Made by a program: the position numbers and the translations under genes. The notes beneath the pieces were generated by a model, which searched no databases, had not been told where the DNA came from, and was given only the letters and a program-made list of their open reading frames with translations. A stretch of DNA of 64,000 bases from Sulfitobacter sp. SK011 (GTDB lineage Bacteria; Pseudomonadota; Alphaproteobacteria; Rhodobacterales; Rhodobacteraceae). The stretch spans positions 1,116,001-1,180,000 of the forward strand of contig NZ_CP025803.1 of NCBI RefSeq assembly GCF_003352065.1, read 5' to 3'. Shown in pieces: positions 16,997-26,893 of the stretch. The first letter of the stretch is position 1; every line of letters starts with the position of its first letter.

Positions 16997-18262
16997 ATGG
17001 ATCATTTTCTGTATCGTGACGGTGTGCTGCACGCCGAAGACGTCGCAGTGGCCGAAATTGCAGCGGCGGTTGGCACGCCGTTTTATGTCTATTCGACCGC
17101 GACTTTGCTGCGCCATTTCAAGCTTTTTGATGAGGCATTGGCAGGCATGGACCATCTGGTTTGCTATGCAATGAAGGCCAATTCAAACATCGCTGTGCTG
17201 CGCACTCTGGCACAGGCCGGGGCGGGCATGGATGTGGTGTCCATCGGGGAGTACCTGCGCGCCAAGGCAGCGGGTGTGCCGGGCGAAAAAATTGTATTTT
17301 CCGGTGTGGGCAAAACGGCGGATGAAATCCGCATGGCTTTGCAGGGTGGCATCCGCCAGTTCAATGTCGAAAGCGAGCCCGAGATGATGGTGCTGAGCAA
17401 AGTCGCGCAGGATTTGGGGACAACCGCGCCCATCACCATTCGCGTGAACCCGGACGTCGACGCAAAAACCCATGCGAAAATTGCGACGGGAAAATCCGAG
17501 AACAAGTTTGGCATTCCCATTGCCCGCGCCCGGGAGGTGTACCGCATGGCGGCGGGTCTGCCCGGTCTTGAGGTGATTGGCATTGATGTCCATATCGGCA
17601 GCCAATTGACGGACCTTGCGCCCTTTGAACAAGCCTATCTGAAAGTCGCGGAGTTGACAGAAACACTGCGCGCGGACGGGCATACAATCAGCCGTCTGGA
17701 TTTGGGCGGCGGCCTTGGCATCCCATACCAGCATTCCAATGCCGCCCCGCCCTTGCCCATGGATTACGGCGCACTGGTCAAGCGGACGCTCGGGCATCTG
17801 GGCTGCGAGATTGAGATTGAGCCGGGCCGTCTGATTGCGGGCAACGCCGGCCTGATGGTCAGCAAGGTCATCTATGTCAAATCAGGCGAAGACCGCGATT
17901 TTCTGATCCTTGACGGCGCTATGAATGATCTGATCCGTCCGGCAATGTATGACGCCCATCACGATATCATCGCGGTCAATGAACCCACGCCCGCAATTGA
18001 ATTCCAACCCTATGACATCGTCGGGCCGGTATGCGAATCCGGCGATACATTTGCCAAGGGGCGCATGATGCCGCCCCTGACTGCCGGTGATCTGGTCGCG
18101 TTTCGCTCGGCTGGTGCTTACGGTGCGGTGATGAGCAGTGAATATAATTCACGCCCGCTTATCCCCGAAGTTTTGGTGAAAGATGATCAATTTGCGGTTA
18201 TCCGCTCACGCCCGACCTTTGACGAAATGATAAATCGAGATACCATCCCTGAATGGCTTTGA
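16997..18262 (+). CDS. lysA: Diaminopimelate decarboxylase
   Basis: PLP enzyme of fold type III, 421 residues, making L-lysine from meso-diaminopimelate. Seen: VCYAMKANSNIAVL with PLP Lys60, IDVHIGSQLTDL, LDLGGGLGIPY, EIEPGRLIAGNAG and VCESGDTFAKGR, followed by GAYGAVMSSEYNSRP. The gene follows the DUF2834 gene by 32 nt, and the intergenic repeat element sits in its leader where AAGAAG may serve for ribosome binding. Confidence 0.96.
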   Translation: MDHFLYRDGVLHAEDVAVAEIAAAVGTPFYVYSTATLLRHFKLFDEALAGMDHLVCYAMKANSNIAVLRTLAQAGAGMDVVSIGEYLRAKAAGVPGEKIVFSGVGKTADEIRMALQGGIRQFNVESEPEMMVLSKVAQDLGTTAPITIRVNPDVDAKTHAKIATGKSENKFGIPIARAREVYRMAAGLPGLEVIGIDVHIGSQLTDLAPFEQAYLKVAELTETLRADGHTISRLDLGGGLGIPYQHSNAAPPLPMDYGALVKRTLGHLGCEIEIEPGRLIAGNAGLMVSKVIYVKSGEDRDFLILDGAMNDLIRPAMYDAHHDIIAVNEPTPAIEFQPYDIVGPVCESGDTFAKGRMMPPLTAGDLVAFRSAGAYGAVMSSEYNSRPLIPEVLVKDDQFAVIRSRPTFDEMINRDTIPEWL

Positions 18263-18311
18263 CAGCGCCTTGCTGACAGGCTTTGCTGAAAGGCAACGGG
18301 AGACGGCCAAT

Positions 18312-20945
18312 ATGACCTCATTTACCCCCAACGATCTGCGGCGCGGGCTGGCGATTTTGCGCTGGCCGTTGCGGTTGACGCGGGTGGGTATGTTGGCGGA
18401 AAGTCTGGTCAATGCGCTTTGGCCCATGATGACCGTCTGCCTGATGGTTCTGGCCGCGTTAATGTTGGGCCTGCAAGATGTTGTGATGATCGAAGTGGTC
18501 TGGGCGGGTGCGATGGCCGCTGCTGTCGCAGCTTTGGGTGCGCTTATCTATGCCTTGCGTCGGTTCCGCATACCGTCACGCAGCGACGCGATGGAGCGGT
18601 TGGATCGCAGTCTGCCGGGGCGTCCTATTCAGGCGATGATGGATGACCAGATCATTGGCGAAGGGGATGATGCGTCAATGGCGGTCTGGCGTGCGCATAA
18701 AGCACGTATGGTTGCACGTGCAACCCTTGCGCGCCCGGTGCCTGCGGACCTGCGGGTCGCGCGCCGCGACCCCTATGCGTTGCGATTTGTGGCCGTCTTG
18801 GCCTTTGCGGTTGCGCTTTTGTTTGGATCAATCTGGCGGGTCGGATCGGTGGCTGACATGGCTCCGGGCGGCGGCGGGCTTGCGAACGGTCCGGTTTGGG
18901 AAGGCTGGGCAGAACCGCCGCGCTATACTGGCAAGCCAACACTTTATCTCAATGATCTGGCCGAAGGGGCCATCGATCTGCCCAATGGGACACTGATCAC
19001 GTTGCGGTTTTACGGCCAGGTCGGTGCGCTGACCCTGTCTGAAACCGTTTCGGGCCGCACCTCAGATGTACCCGCCGCTTCTGATGCCGCTCAGGATTTT
19101 ACGGTTTTGCAAGATGGGACAATCGCTGTTGATGGCCCCGGCGGGCGCCGTTGGGATATCGCAGTGGTCGAGGATCTGGCACCGGAAGTCGACGTGCTTG
19201 GCCCACCTGAAGTTTCCGCACTTGGCGAAATGCGGCTGCCTTTTGCGGCGCGTGACGATTACGGCGTCGAAGCGGGCGAGGCGCGGATCATTCTTGATCT
19301 GGCAGCGGTTGACCGGCGTTATGGTCTGAGCCTTGATCCCGAACCCCGGTCTGAGGTGATCGTGGCACTGCCGACCCCAATTGCAGGTGACCGTGCGGAT
19401 TTTGAAGAAAATCTAACCGATGATTTCTCAAAGCACCCTTGGGCGAACCTGCCGGTCAAAATCAGCCTCTCGGTTCTGGATGCGGCGGAACAACAAGGTG
19501 ATGCGGTGCCAACTGACATCATCCTGCCGGGACGCAGGTTTTTTGATCCGACAGCGGCAGCAGTCATTGAAATGCGTCGCGATCTTCTGTGGTCACGGGC
19601 CAATGCACCACGCATGGCACAGGTATTGCGGGCTGTTTCCTATCGGCCGCAAGACCTGTTTCGTTCAGAAACGACTGCATTGCGTCTGCGCAAAGTGATC
19701 AGGCAGTTGGAAATTCACGCCCGGTTTGGGCTGAGCGATGATGTGCAGGAACAATTGGCGGAAGACATGTGGGGCCTCGCAATTGAGCTTGAAGAAGGCG
19801 TCTTGGCTGATGCGTTGGAACGGATGCGCCGGGCGCAGGACCGCCTGAACGAAGCGATCAAGAACGGTGCCTCAAAGGAAGAGATTGCCGAATTGATGGA
19901 CGAGTTGCGCCGCGCGACCGAAGATTACTTAGACCAGTTGCAACGCCAGCAGGCGCAGGAACAGGACCGCAACGGTACCGATGAGCCGGACCGGCAACAG
20001 GGCGATGGCATGCAGATGACCCAGGACGACCTGCAACGCATGATGGATCACATTCAGGAATTGATGGAACAAGGCCGCATGGCTGAGGCCGAACAGGCGC
20101 TCAAAGAACTGCAAGAGTTGCTGGAAAACATGCGCGTCACCGAAGGTCAGCCCGGCCAAGGTGGAAAATCGCCCGGCGAACAGGCGATGGAAGGCCTGTC
20201 GGACACCCTGCGCGAACAACAAGGTCTGAGCGATCAGGCGTTCCGCGACCTGCAAGAACAGTTCAACCCCAATGCGCAGGCAGGTGAAAACGATGGCAAC
20301 GAAGGCCGCAATGGTGGCCAGGGTCGCGGCCAGAGCCATGAGGGCCAGAATGGCCAGGGACAGGGCAGTGGTGAACAGCAAGGCCAAGGTCAGGGTCAGA
20401 ATACTCCTGTCCCCGAAGGCGGAGAACAAGGCGAAGGCTTTGGCAAAGGCGAGGATGGCCTTGCCGACCGTCAGGAAGCCCTACGCGATGAACTGCGGCG
20501 TCAACAGGGACGCCTGCCCGGACAAGGAACACCAGAGGTCGATGCCGCCCGCGAGGCGCTGGACCGTGCAGGACGCGCCATGGACGAAGCAGAGGATGCG
20601 CTGCGAAATGGGGATCTGGCTGAGGCAATTGACAATCAGGCGCAAGCCATGGAAGCGCTGCGCGAAGGAATGCGGTCCCTTGCCGATGCGATGGACCAGC
20701 AAGAGAACCAACAACCGGGCCAGGGCACAGCACCTTCGGAGCGTCGCGCCGAAGCTCAGGATCCATTGGGGCGTGATCGCGAGGGGTCAAGCAGCAACGG
20801 AGCGCCGGATGGCAAACTGCGCCAAGGACCGGGCGGCGCAGGGACCGCGCGCAAGTTGCTTGATGAAATCCGCCGTCGGTCAGGTGAAACACAGCGACCA
20901 GAGGTCGAGCGCGACTATCTCAAACGCCTGTTAGATGAATTCTAA
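18312..20945 (+). CDS. DUF4175/TIGR02302-type large membrane protein
   Basis: 877 residues. Two hydrophobic helices near residues 35-80 (MMTVCLMVLAALMLGL and VVWAGAMAAAVAALGALIYAL) and a third near 155-175, then a large extracytoplasmic region. The C-terminal third is rich in Gln, Glu and Gly, with coiled-coil-like repeats (QRQQAQEQDRNG, GMQMTQDDLQRMMDH, GQGQGSGEQQGQGQGQ) and a Lys/Arg-rich tail. The start at 18312 has GGGAG 9 bp upstream; it follows lysA by 49 nt. Function unknown; the family is common in Rhodobacterales. The low-complexity stretch 20270-20400 is also the most repetitive coding DNA in this part. Confidence 0.8.
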   Translation: MTSFTPNDLRRGLAILRWPLRLTRVGMLAESLVNALWPMMTVCLMVLAALMLGLQDVVMIEVVWAGAMAAAVAALGALIYALRRFRIPSRSDAMERLDRSLPGRPIQAMMDDQIIGEGDDASMAVWRAHKARMVARATLARPVPADLRVARRDPYALRFVAVLAFAVALLFGSIWRVGSVADMAPGGGGLANGPVWEGWAEPPRYTGKPTLYLNDLAEGAIDLPNGTLITLRFYGQVGALTLSETVSGRTSDVPAASDAAQDFTVLQDGTIAVDGPGGRRWDIAVVEDLAPEVDVLGPPEVSALGEMRLPFAARDDYGVEAGEARIILDLAAVDRRYGLSLDPEPRSEVIVALPTPIAGDRADFEENLTDDFSKHPWANLPVKISLSVLDAAEQQGDAVPTDIILPGRRFFDPTAAAVIEMRRDLLWSRANAPRMAQVLRAVSYRPQDLFRSETTALRLRKVIRQLEIHARFGLSDDVQEQLAEDMWGLAIELEEGVLADALERMRRAQDRLNEAIKNGASKEEIAELMDELRRATEDYLDQLQRQQAQEQDRNGTDEPDRQQGDGMQMTQDDLQRMMDHIQELMEQGRMAEAEQALKELQELLENMRVTEGQPGQGGKSPGEQAMEGLSDTLREQQGLSDQAFRDLQEQFNPNAQAGENDGNEGRNGGQGRGQSHEGQNGQGQGSGEQQGQGQGQNTPVPEGGEQGEGFGKGEDGLADRQEALRDELRRQQGRLPGQGTPEVDAAREALDRAGRAMDEAEDALRNGDLAEAIDNQAQAMEALREGMRSLADAMDQQENQQPGQGTAPSERRAEAQDPLGRDREGSSSNGAPDGKLRQGPGGAGTARKLLDEIRRRSGETQRPEVERDYLKRLLDEF

Positions 20946-20994
20946 CCGGGTGGCCATCTGGATAAGATGTGAGCGCGGGTTTAACACATCCGGC

Positions 20995-21825
20995 TTAACC
21001 GCCTGATGCGGAGGCCATCGTGTCAAGCCAACTCAGGATCGATTGCACATAACCGTCCAGCCCCAGTCGCATCCGATCCACCCAGGCGACATAGCCCGAC
21101 AAATACGGATCGGTCTGCGGCACGGCTTTGGCGATCTGCGGCGCGAACGAATAGACCGCCAGCATGATCGCGAACAACAAGATCATGAGCAAAAAGCCCT
21201 TGCGAAAGCCGCGCTTTCGCTTTCGTGTTGTGGGCGCTTCGATCTCAGGTCCGTTTTCGCCCCCAACGCCGTTGCGGGTGTTTCCGGTGCGCAAGGTCGA
21301 GTTGATCTCTTCTATATCAGGCAACAGATCGCGCCGGGACGAAATCGCCGCCGCCATCACAGACGAATCTGATACCGGTTCCGGTTTTGGTTCGCCACGC
21401 ATCCGCGCCATACGTTCCTGAGCCTGCCGGGTACGGCGGTCTTCGCTATCGACGCTGTCATTTTTGTCGCTGCTGTCCAGTCCCAGATCTGGCTGGCTTT
21501 CCAATGTTTCGGATTGCCGCTTGCGCCGCGCCTCATGTTCGGCCTCTGCTTCCTGTCGCAAAATATCGGCGACCGCAGGATCAAGTTGCTTGCGCTGAGG
21601 TTCGGCTGGACGCGGCATTGGCGGTGGTGGCGGGGAAATCTCTTCGTCCGGTGCGGGGGCATCCACATCGACGCTGCGGTCTTGATCTTCCTCAGGCGCG
21701 TTGTCGGGATGATGCTGAAACCAGGTTTGCCCGCAATTTGAACATTGCACGTCCCGTCCATCCGTCGGCATGACTTCGTCGGGGACTTCGTACTGGGCAT
21801 CGCAATTTGGACAGATGAGCCGCAT
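20995..21825 (-). CDS. Zinc-ribbon (MJ0042-type) single-pass membrane protein
   Basis: 276 residues. The N-terminus MRLICPNCDAQYEVPDEVMP with CSNCGQTWF forms a four-Cys zinc ribbon of the MJ0042 type. Then comes a long acidic, proline-rich and Arg-rich linker (EEISPPPPPMPRPAEPQ). Near residue 220 a basic stretch RKRKRGFRKGF precedes a single membrane helix LLMILLFAIMLAVYSFA. The topology suggests a cytoplasmic zinc ribbon anchored in the inner membrane. It is divergent from ftsE across 164 bp. Proteins of this shape beside ftsEX are frequent in alphaproteobacteria; a cell-envelope role is inferred. Confidence 0.75.
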   Translation of the reverse strand: MRLICPNCDAQYEVPDEVMPTDGRDVQCSNCGQTWFQHHPDNAPEEDQDRSVDVDAPAPDEEISPPPPPMPRPAEPQRKQLDPAVADILRQEAEAEHEARRKRQSETLESQPDLGLDSSDKNDSVDSEDRRTRQAQERMARMRGEPKPEPVSDSSVMAAAISSRRDLLPDIEEINSTLRTGNTRNGVGGENGPEIEAPTTRKRKRGFRKGFLLMILLFAIMLAVYSFAPQIAKAVPQTDPYLSGYVAWVDRMRLGLDGYVQSILSWLDTMASASGG

Positions 21826-21989
21826 TATTTATCCTGTTGCTCTGTAACGACCGAACTTAAGTGTTAACACCTAGCATATGTCTTAGAACAAAATAGGAAA
21901 AGTGCTATCTGGGCGTGAAGCTTTGTTCAGGTGTATTGAAACGTAAGCGGTGCTAAGGCACAACAGGTTGAGCGAACCGGGGTACTTTT

Positions 21990-22667
21990 GTGATCGAACT
22001 GGAAAATGTGGCGTATAGCTATGGCGGCGGTGAGTTGCTGTCAGATATTGCGCTGAAACTTGCGCCGGGCTCTTTTCATTTCCTGACCGGGCCTTCGGGT
22101 GCCGGCAAGACGACGCTGATGAAGCTCTGTTATGGTGCATTGCTGCCAACCGCGGGCCATGTCCGGTTGTTTGGTGCGGACGTGCGCGGGCTTGACCGGG
22201 ACGATATCGCGATGGTGCGTCGTCGGGTTGGTGTTGTACATCAAGATGTTAAGTTCCTTGATCATCTGGACGTGTCAGACAACATATCGCTGCCCTTAAC
22301 GGTATCTGGCCGTCATGCCGAGGCAGGGGGCGAGGATTTGCAGGAACTGATGTCGTGGGTTGGCCTGACCAATCGCGCGGATGCATTGCCACCCGAATTG
22401 TCGGGCGGTGAACGGCAACGCGCGGCATTGGCGCGCGCCGTCATCATGTCGCCTGATGTGGTTTTGGCGGATGAACCCACCGGCAACATCGACTGGGAAA
22501 TGTCAGAGCGTTTGCTGAGGCTGCTGATAGAATTGAACAAGATGGGCAAGACCGTATTGATCGCAACCCATGATTTAAGCCTGATCCGCGCCACCAAGGC
22601 GCATGTCCAAGCCCGTGTTTTGCGCATTGCAAACCGCCGCATTCAATTGGCGGGGGCAGATCTGTGA
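21990..22667 (+). CDS. ftsE: Cell division ATP-binding protein FtsE
   Basis: ABC ATPase of the FtsEX complex, 225 residues. Walker A GPSGAGKTT (34-42), Q-loop VHQDVKFLDHLDV with the FtsE-type FL(D)H pattern, signature LSGGERQRAALARA, Walker B VVLADEPTGNID and H-loop IATHD. It drives FtsX, which controls peptidoglycan hydrolases at the septum. The start is GTG at 21990. It overlaps ftsX by 4 nt (GTGA). Confidence 0.95.
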   Translation: MIELENVAYSYGGGELLSDIALKLAPGSFHFLTGPSGAGKTTLMKLCYGALLPTAGHVRLFGADVRGLDRDDIAMVRRRVGVVHQDVKFLDHLDVSDNISLPLTVSGRHAEAGGEDLQELMSWVGLTNRADALPPELSGGERQRAALARAVIMSPDVVLADEPTGNIDWEMSERLLRLLIELNKMGKTVLIATHDLSLIRATKAHVQARVLRIANRRIQLAGADL

Positions 22668-23569
22668 AGTTTACTCTGTCGTCTTTTCGGGCCGTGATGG
22701 TGGGCGACCGACATGCGGACCGCGTTGTGCCGCCTTCGGGATTTACGGCACAATTGACCCTTTTTGCCGCCGCCGCGATGGCTTTTTTAGCGGTGTTTGC
22801 GCTTGCGCTGTCGCTGGCCTCCGGACGTCTCGCGCAGCGCTGGGGAGACGAGCTGGCACGGTCTGCAACGATCCGAATTGTGGCACCGCTGGATCAACGC
22901 GCGGCCCAGACCGATGCTGCTTTGCGCATTCTGGAGACGACCAAAGGTGTTGCCACGGCGCGCGCGCTGACCGACGCGGAACAACAGGCATTACTGGCCC
23001 CGTGGTTTGGCCCCGAATTGGCGCTTGATACATTGCCGGTGCCGCGTCTGATTGAAGTGATTGAGAACAGCGAAGGTCTGGATGCCACCGGTCTGCGGTT
23101 GCGTCTGTCTGCCGAAGTCCCGGGGGCAATTTTGGATGACCATGCCCGCTGGCGTGCGCCTTTGATCAAGGCGGCAACCCGTTTGCGCATCTTGGGCTGG
23201 CTGTCGATCCTGCTAATCGGGGCCGCTGTGGCTGCGATGATTACCCTTGCAGCGCATGCCGCGCTCGCCGCAAATGCCCAGGTTATTGCTGTTTTGCGGT
23301 TGGTGGGGGCCACGGATGACTACATTGCACAGGCGTTCATCCGGCGCTTTACCCTGCGCGCCCTTTTGGGCGCTGCGGCGGGTACAACTCTGGGGATGAT
23401 TGCGGTGCTCCTGATGCCCTCCGCAGCTGAGGAGGCTGGCTTTCTGACCGGGCTGGGCTTGCAGGGATGGCATTGGCTGTTGCCGCTGCTGATCCCGTTT
23501 TTGGCTGGGGCTGTGGCGTTTATCGCAACGGGCGCGGCGGCGCGCCGTACTTTGAGGGAGTTGGCATAA
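22664..23569 (+). CDS. ftsX: Cell division permease-like protein FtsX
   Basis: Inner membrane partner of FtsE, 301 residues with four membrane segments: one near residues 30-50, then three in the C-terminal half (ILLIGAAVAAMITLAAHAAL, LLGAAAGTTLGMIAVLLM and LLIPFLAGAVAFIATGA). The periplasmic loop lies between the first and second helix. The conserved VIAVLRLVGATDDYIAQAF is typical of FtsX. The start is GTG at 22664 within the ftsE stop. The acyltransferase gene follows with a 1 nt overlap. Confidence 0.92.
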   Translation: MKFTLSSFRAVMVGDRHADRVVPPSGFTAQLTLFAAAAMAFLAVFALALSLASGRLAQRWGDELARSATIRIVAPLDQRAAQTDAALRILETTKGVATARALTDAEQQALLAPWFGPELALDTLPVPRLIEVIENSEGLDATGLRLRLSAEVPGAILDDHARWRAPLIKAATRLRILGWLSILLIGAAVAAMITLAAHAALAANAQVIAVLRLVGATDDYIAQAFIRRFTLRALLGAAAGTTLGMIAVLLMPSAAEEAGFLTGLGLQGWHWLLPLLIPFLAGAVAFIATGAAARRTLRELA

Positions 23570-24306
23570 TGCTGCAATGGGTGCGGTCGATCCTCTATAT
23601 CGTGCAGGCAACAGTGATGATGCCTGTGGTTGGCTTGCTTTATGCCCCTTGGGCGATGTTCTCGCTTAACGGCGCATATGCAGCCTGCAAAGCCTATTCG
23701 CGATGGTGCATCTGGACGGCGCGCTGGCTGATCGGACTGCGCTGTGAAGTGCATGGGACTGTGCCGCAGGGCGAAGTGCTGGTGGCTGCAAAGCACCAGT
23801 CATTTCTTGATATCATGATGATTTTCAACGCCTTGCCGCGTGCGAAATTCATCATGAAAAAGGAAATCCTTTATACACCTATTATTGGTCAATACGCCAA
23901 GAGGATGAACATGGTGGCGGTGGACCGTGGCAAACGCGGCAAAGCCATCACCAAGATGCTGGAAGATGTGAAATCTGGCCGTATCGAGGCGGGACAGTTG
24001 GTGATCTATTCGCAAGGCACCCGTGTGGCACCTGGTGTGAGCGCGCCCTACAAGGCGGGCACCGCAGCACTTTACGAACAGATGGCACAACCCTGCGTCC
24101 CGGTGGCCACCAATGCCGGGTATTTCTGGCCCCGCCGTGGACTATATCGTCGTCCCGGCCTCGCCGTGGTTGAGTTTTTGGAACCCATTCGGACCGGCCT
24201 CACAAAAGAAGCATTCATGGCAGAACTGGAAACCAAGGTTGAAAGTGCGTCTGATACGCTGCTGCGCGATGCAGGATGGACACCAGTTGATGCGACACCT
24301 AGATGA
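23569..24306 (+). CDS. Lysophospholipid acyltransferase (PlsC-like)
   Basis: 245 residues with an N-terminal membrane anchor and the PlsC fold. Block I is KHQSFLD (H-x4-D), block II KFIMKKEILYTPIIG, block III IYSQGTR (usually EGTR; Gln replaces Glu here) and block IV VPVATNAGYFWPRR. The expected reaction is acylation of 1-acyl-glycerol-3-phosphate or a related lysolipid. It starts in the ftsX stop codon (TAATG) and so is probably cotranscribed with ftsEX. Confidence 0.85.
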   Translation: MLQWVRSILYIVQATVMMPVVGLLYAPWAMFSLNGAYAACKAYSRWCIWTARWLIGLRCEVHGTVPQGEVLVAAKHQSFLDIMMIFNALPRAKFIMKKEILYTPIIGQYAKRMNMVAVDRGKRGKAITKMLEDVKSGRIEAGQLVIYSQGTRVAPGVSAPYKAGTAALYEQMAQPCVPVATNAGYFWPRRGLYRRPGLAVVEFLEPIRTGLTKEAFMAELETKVESASDTLLRDAGWTPVDATPR

Positions 24307-24895
24307 TTTAAGAGAACTTGAGGCGCTCTATGGCCAACCCGGGGCACCCGCCCTGCGCAAGGTGGCGGATCGACTGACACCGCTCTACCGCAAGTGGATC
24401 ATGTCCTCAAAGCTCTGTGTGCTCAGCACAATAGGTCCGGGTGGCACCGATGGGAGCCCCCGTGGTGATGACGGCCCTGTGGTCATGGAACTGGATGCGC
24501 ATCGGCTTGCGATGCCCGACTGGCGCGGCAACAACCGATTGGACAGCCTGCGCAATATCGTGGCGGATGGAAGGTTGTCCTGCCTGTTTTTGGTGCCGGG
24601 ATCAAACAATGTCGTGCGGGTCAACGGGCGCGGGTTTGTCACCGATGATGCGGACCTGCGCGCCCGTTTCGACAAGGGCGGTCGCCAACCCGCAACTGTG
24701 ATTGTGATTGAAATTGCCGAAATTTATACTCAATGCGCCCGCGCCTTGATGCGCGCAGGGGCTTGGGCCGGCGTCGACGAAAGTACCAGCCTTCCCAGTG
24801 TCGGTGAAATACTCGCCGAAATGACCAGTGGCGAAGAGGGCGGTGCACCTTATGATGACGCATGGGGCGCTCGGGCGGCCAAGACGATGTGGTAA
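24290..24895 (+). CDS. Pyridoxamine 5'-phosphate oxidase-fold, FMN-binding protein
   Basis: 201 residues of the split-barrel flavin family. Seen: a segment LCVLSTIGPGGTDGSPRGD followed by LAMPDWRGNNRLDSLRNI, then SCLFLVPGSNNVVRVNGRG, which together form the FMN phosphate site seen in the MSMEG_1061-type subfamily. The C-terminal part has EIAEIYTQCARALMRAG. ATG 24290 overlaps the acyltransferase gene by 17 nt; upstream in-frame starts lie inside that gene. Substrate unknown. Confidence 0.75.
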   Translation: MRHLDDLRELEALYGQPGAPALRKVADRLTPLYRKWIMSSKLCVLSTIGPGGTDGSPRGDDGPVVMELDAHRLAMPDWRGNNRLDSLRNIVADGRLSCLFLVPGSNNVVRVNGRGFVTDDADLRARFDKGGRQPATVIVIEIAEIYTQCARALMRAGAWAGVDESTSLPSVGEILAEMTSGEEGGAPYDDAWGARAAKTMW

Positions 24896-24943
24896 ACGCA
24901 GGCGATTTTCCGGGCTAAGCGCCCGCCCAAAAGCACCTGCAAT

Positions 24944-24966
24944 AAGGCGGGCACTTTGCCCACCTT
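24944..24966 (-). terminator. Hairpin between convergent genes, likely lpdA terminator
   Basis: AAGGCGGGCA / TGCCCACCTT forms a 10 bp stem (one G-U pair) around a 3 nt loop. On the minus strand it is followed by TTATTGC, a weak T tract. It lies 13 bp beyond the lpdA stop codon. Confidence 0.5.
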
Positions 24967-24978
24967 GGCTTTCAGAAA

Positions 24979-26367
24979 CTACATATGGATTGCGCCGTCT
25001 CCACAGGCCAACGCGGCCTCGCGCACCGCTTCGGAATAGGTCGGATGCGCATGGCAGGTCATCGCCAGATCCTGAGCAGATGCCCCAAATTCCATAGCGA
25101 CACAGACCTCATGGATCAGATCACCGGCACCGGGGCCGATGATATGTGCGCCCAATATGCGGTCCGTTTCCTTGTCTGCCAGAATTTTGACAAATCCGTC
25201 ACCCGCAAATACCGCCTTGGCCCGTGCGTTGCCCATAAAGCTGAATTTGCCCACCTTATAGGCCCGCCCGGCTTCTTTCAGCGTGGCTTCGGTTTCGCCG
25301 ACATTCGCGACCTCGGGGTGGGTATAGATCACACCGGGGATCACGCCGTAATTCACGTGGCCATGCTGGCCCGCGATCACCTCTGCGGCGGCCATGCCCT
25401 CGTCTTCGGCCTTGTGCGCCAACATTGGCCCTTCGATCACGTCGCCAATCGCATAGATGCCTTTAACGGATGTTTCCCAATGGTCGTTCACGACGATCTG
25501 GCCGCGTTTGGTCATCTCGAGCCCCAGCTTGTCCAGACCCAAACCATCGGTGAATGGTTTGCGCCCGGTTGAGACCAGCACAACATCCGCATCAATCGTA
25601 TGTTCGCTGTCATCTTTGCGCAGTTTATAAGTGACTTTGGCCTTGGTTTTGGTGGCTGTGGTCCCCTGGACAGCGGCCCCCATGATGAACGTAAAGCCTT
25701 GCTTTTTCAGCATTCTCTGGAAGGTCTTTTGCACCTCGGGGTCCATCCCAGGTGTGATGGCGTCAAGAAATTCCACCACGGTCACTTCGGAGCCCAGCCG
25801 TGCGTAAACGCTGCCCAGTTCCAGTCCGATCACACCTGCGCCGATCACCACGAGCTTTTTGGGGACCTTGCCCAATTCCAGCGCCCCGGTTGAGGTCACA
25901 ACGACCTTTTCGTCGACGTCAACACCGGGCAGCGAGGCAGGCTCAGAGCCGGTGGCGATGATGATATTCTTGGCCTGGTGCACCTCATCACCAACCTTGA
26001 CCTTGCCCGCTTCTGGTACGGTGGCCCAGCCCTTGATCCAGTCTATCTTGTTCTTTTTGAAAAGAAATTCGATGCCTTTGGTGTTGGTGTCGATGGTGGA
26101 TTGTTTGTAGGCCAGCATTTGCTTCCAATCGACCGACGGGCTTTTGCCCTTTAACCCCATTTCGGCAAAATTATGTTCCGCCTCATGCAGCATATGGGAC
26201 GCATGCAACAGCGCCTTGGACGGGATACAGCCCACATTCAGGCAGGTGCCGCCAAGGGTGTCGCGTCCTTCGACGCACGCCGTTTTCAGGCCCAGTTGCG
26301 CGCAGCGGATGGCGGCAACATAGCCGCCGGGGCCGGAACCGATGATGATGACGTCATAGCTGGACAT
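24979..26367 (-). CDS. lpdA: Dihydrolipoyl dehydrogenase (E3 of 2-oxoglutarate dehydrogenase)
   Basis: Flavoprotein disulfide reductase, 462 residues, that reoxidises dihydrolipoamide with NAD. FAD site [12 protein letters not shown], redox disulfide [13 protein letters not shown] (Cys42/Cys47), NAD site [20 protein letters not shown], second FAD segment [20 protein letters not shown] and active-site [10 protein letters not shown] are present. Located on the same strand downstream of sucAB, separated by the VOC and MAPEG genes. Its leader contains a tandem 11 bp repeat at 26390-26421. Confidence 0.96.
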   Translation of the reverse strand: MSSYDVIIIGSGPGGYVAAIRCAQLGLKTACVEGRDTLGGTCLNVGCIPSKALLHASHMLHEAEHNFAEMGLKGKSPSVDWKQMLAYKQSTIDTNTKGIEFLFKKNKIDWIKGWATVPEAGKVKVGDEVHQAKNIIIATGSEPASLPGVDVDEKVVVTSTGALELGKVPKKLVVIGAGVIGLELGSVYARLGSEVTVVEFLDAITPGMDPEVQKTFQRMLKKQGFTFIMGAAVQGTTATKTKAKVTYKLRKDDSEHTIDADVVLVSTGRKPFTDGLGLDKLGLEMTKRGQIVVNDHWETSVKGIYAIGDVIEGPMLAHKAEDEGMAAAEVIAGQHGHVNYGVIPGVIYTHPEVANVGETEATLKEAGRAYKVGKFSFMGNARAKAVFAGDGFVKILADKETDRILGAHIIGPGAGDLIHEVCVAMEFGASAQDLAMTCHAHPTYSEAVREAALACGDGAIHM

Positions 26368-26389
26368 GGCTGTCTCCTTTGGTGTTTCG

Positions 26390-26421
26390 ACGTCGGTATT
26401 ACGTCGGTATTCTGTCGGTGT
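26390..26421. repeat. Tandem 11 bp repeat in the lpdA leader
   Basis: ACGTCGGTATT is present twice without a gap (26390-26400, 26401-26411) and followed by a partial copy CTGTCGGTGT. The 11 bp period is about one helical turn. It lies 23 bp upstream of the lpdA start. Confidence 0.6.
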
Positions 26422-26472
26422 GTTTGCATCAGCGTAGGGGGGGCAGCGCCTCGGTGCAAGCGGGGGGATTAT

Positions 26473-26495
26473 TTGAGTATTTAAGGCGAAAAGAA
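26473..26495. repeat. Intergenic element, copy B of TTGAGTATTTnnGGCGAAAAGAA
   Basis: Matches copy A at 16972-16994 in 21 of 23 positions. Here it lies 2 bp beyond the stop codon of the minus-strand MAPEG gene, not before a start codon. Confidence 0.55.
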
Positions 26496-26497
26496 AT

Positions 26498-26893
26498 TCA
26501 GATCAGGGCGGCGAGCAGCATCAGCAGAGTTGCCAGAAACCCGATCGACCAGATCAGAGACCGGTACGGGCGCAGGCCCATCGCATAGGCTGGCACATAG
26601 GCCACACGCGCGATCAGATAGGTCCATGCGCAGATCGCAGTGAAGGTGCTGTTCTGGCCGGACATCTGGATCACACCCACGGCGATGGTAAAGAGGATCA
26701 ACCCTTCGAAATGATTGTCAAAGGCGCGGCCCAAACGTGCGGTGCGGTCGGACATCGGGCGTGAGGGCGCGTGATCGCGGGCCGACATGGTGTAGCCGGG
26801 GCCGACCTCGCGGTTGGCCGGAATGGCATAAGCCAAGAACTGCACCACTTGCAAAAGCGTGGCGAGGGAGAGGGCTGTGAGTTCGGGGGTCAT
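26498..26893 (-). CDS. MAPEG-family membrane protein A
   Basis: 131 residues, four membrane helices. [19 protein letters not shown] is followed by the family pattern [20 protein letters not shown] then [19 protein letters not shown], and [25 protein letters not shown] proteins include microsomal glutathione transferase relatives; the bacterial substrate is unknown. It overlaps the preceding gene in the same strand by 4 nt (ATGA). Confidence 0.85.
   Translation of the reverse strand: MTPELTALSLATLLQVVQFLAYAIPANREVGPGYTMSARDHAPSRPMSDRTARLGRAFDNHFEGLILFTIAVGVIQMSGQNSTFTAICAWTYLIARVAYVPAYAMGLRPYRSLIWSIGFLATLLMLLAALI

Noticed and set aside
20270-20400. Separate repeat element in the DUF4175 gene
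   Set aside because: The Gly/Gln-rich stretch is coding low complexity continuous with the protein frame, not an inserted repeat.
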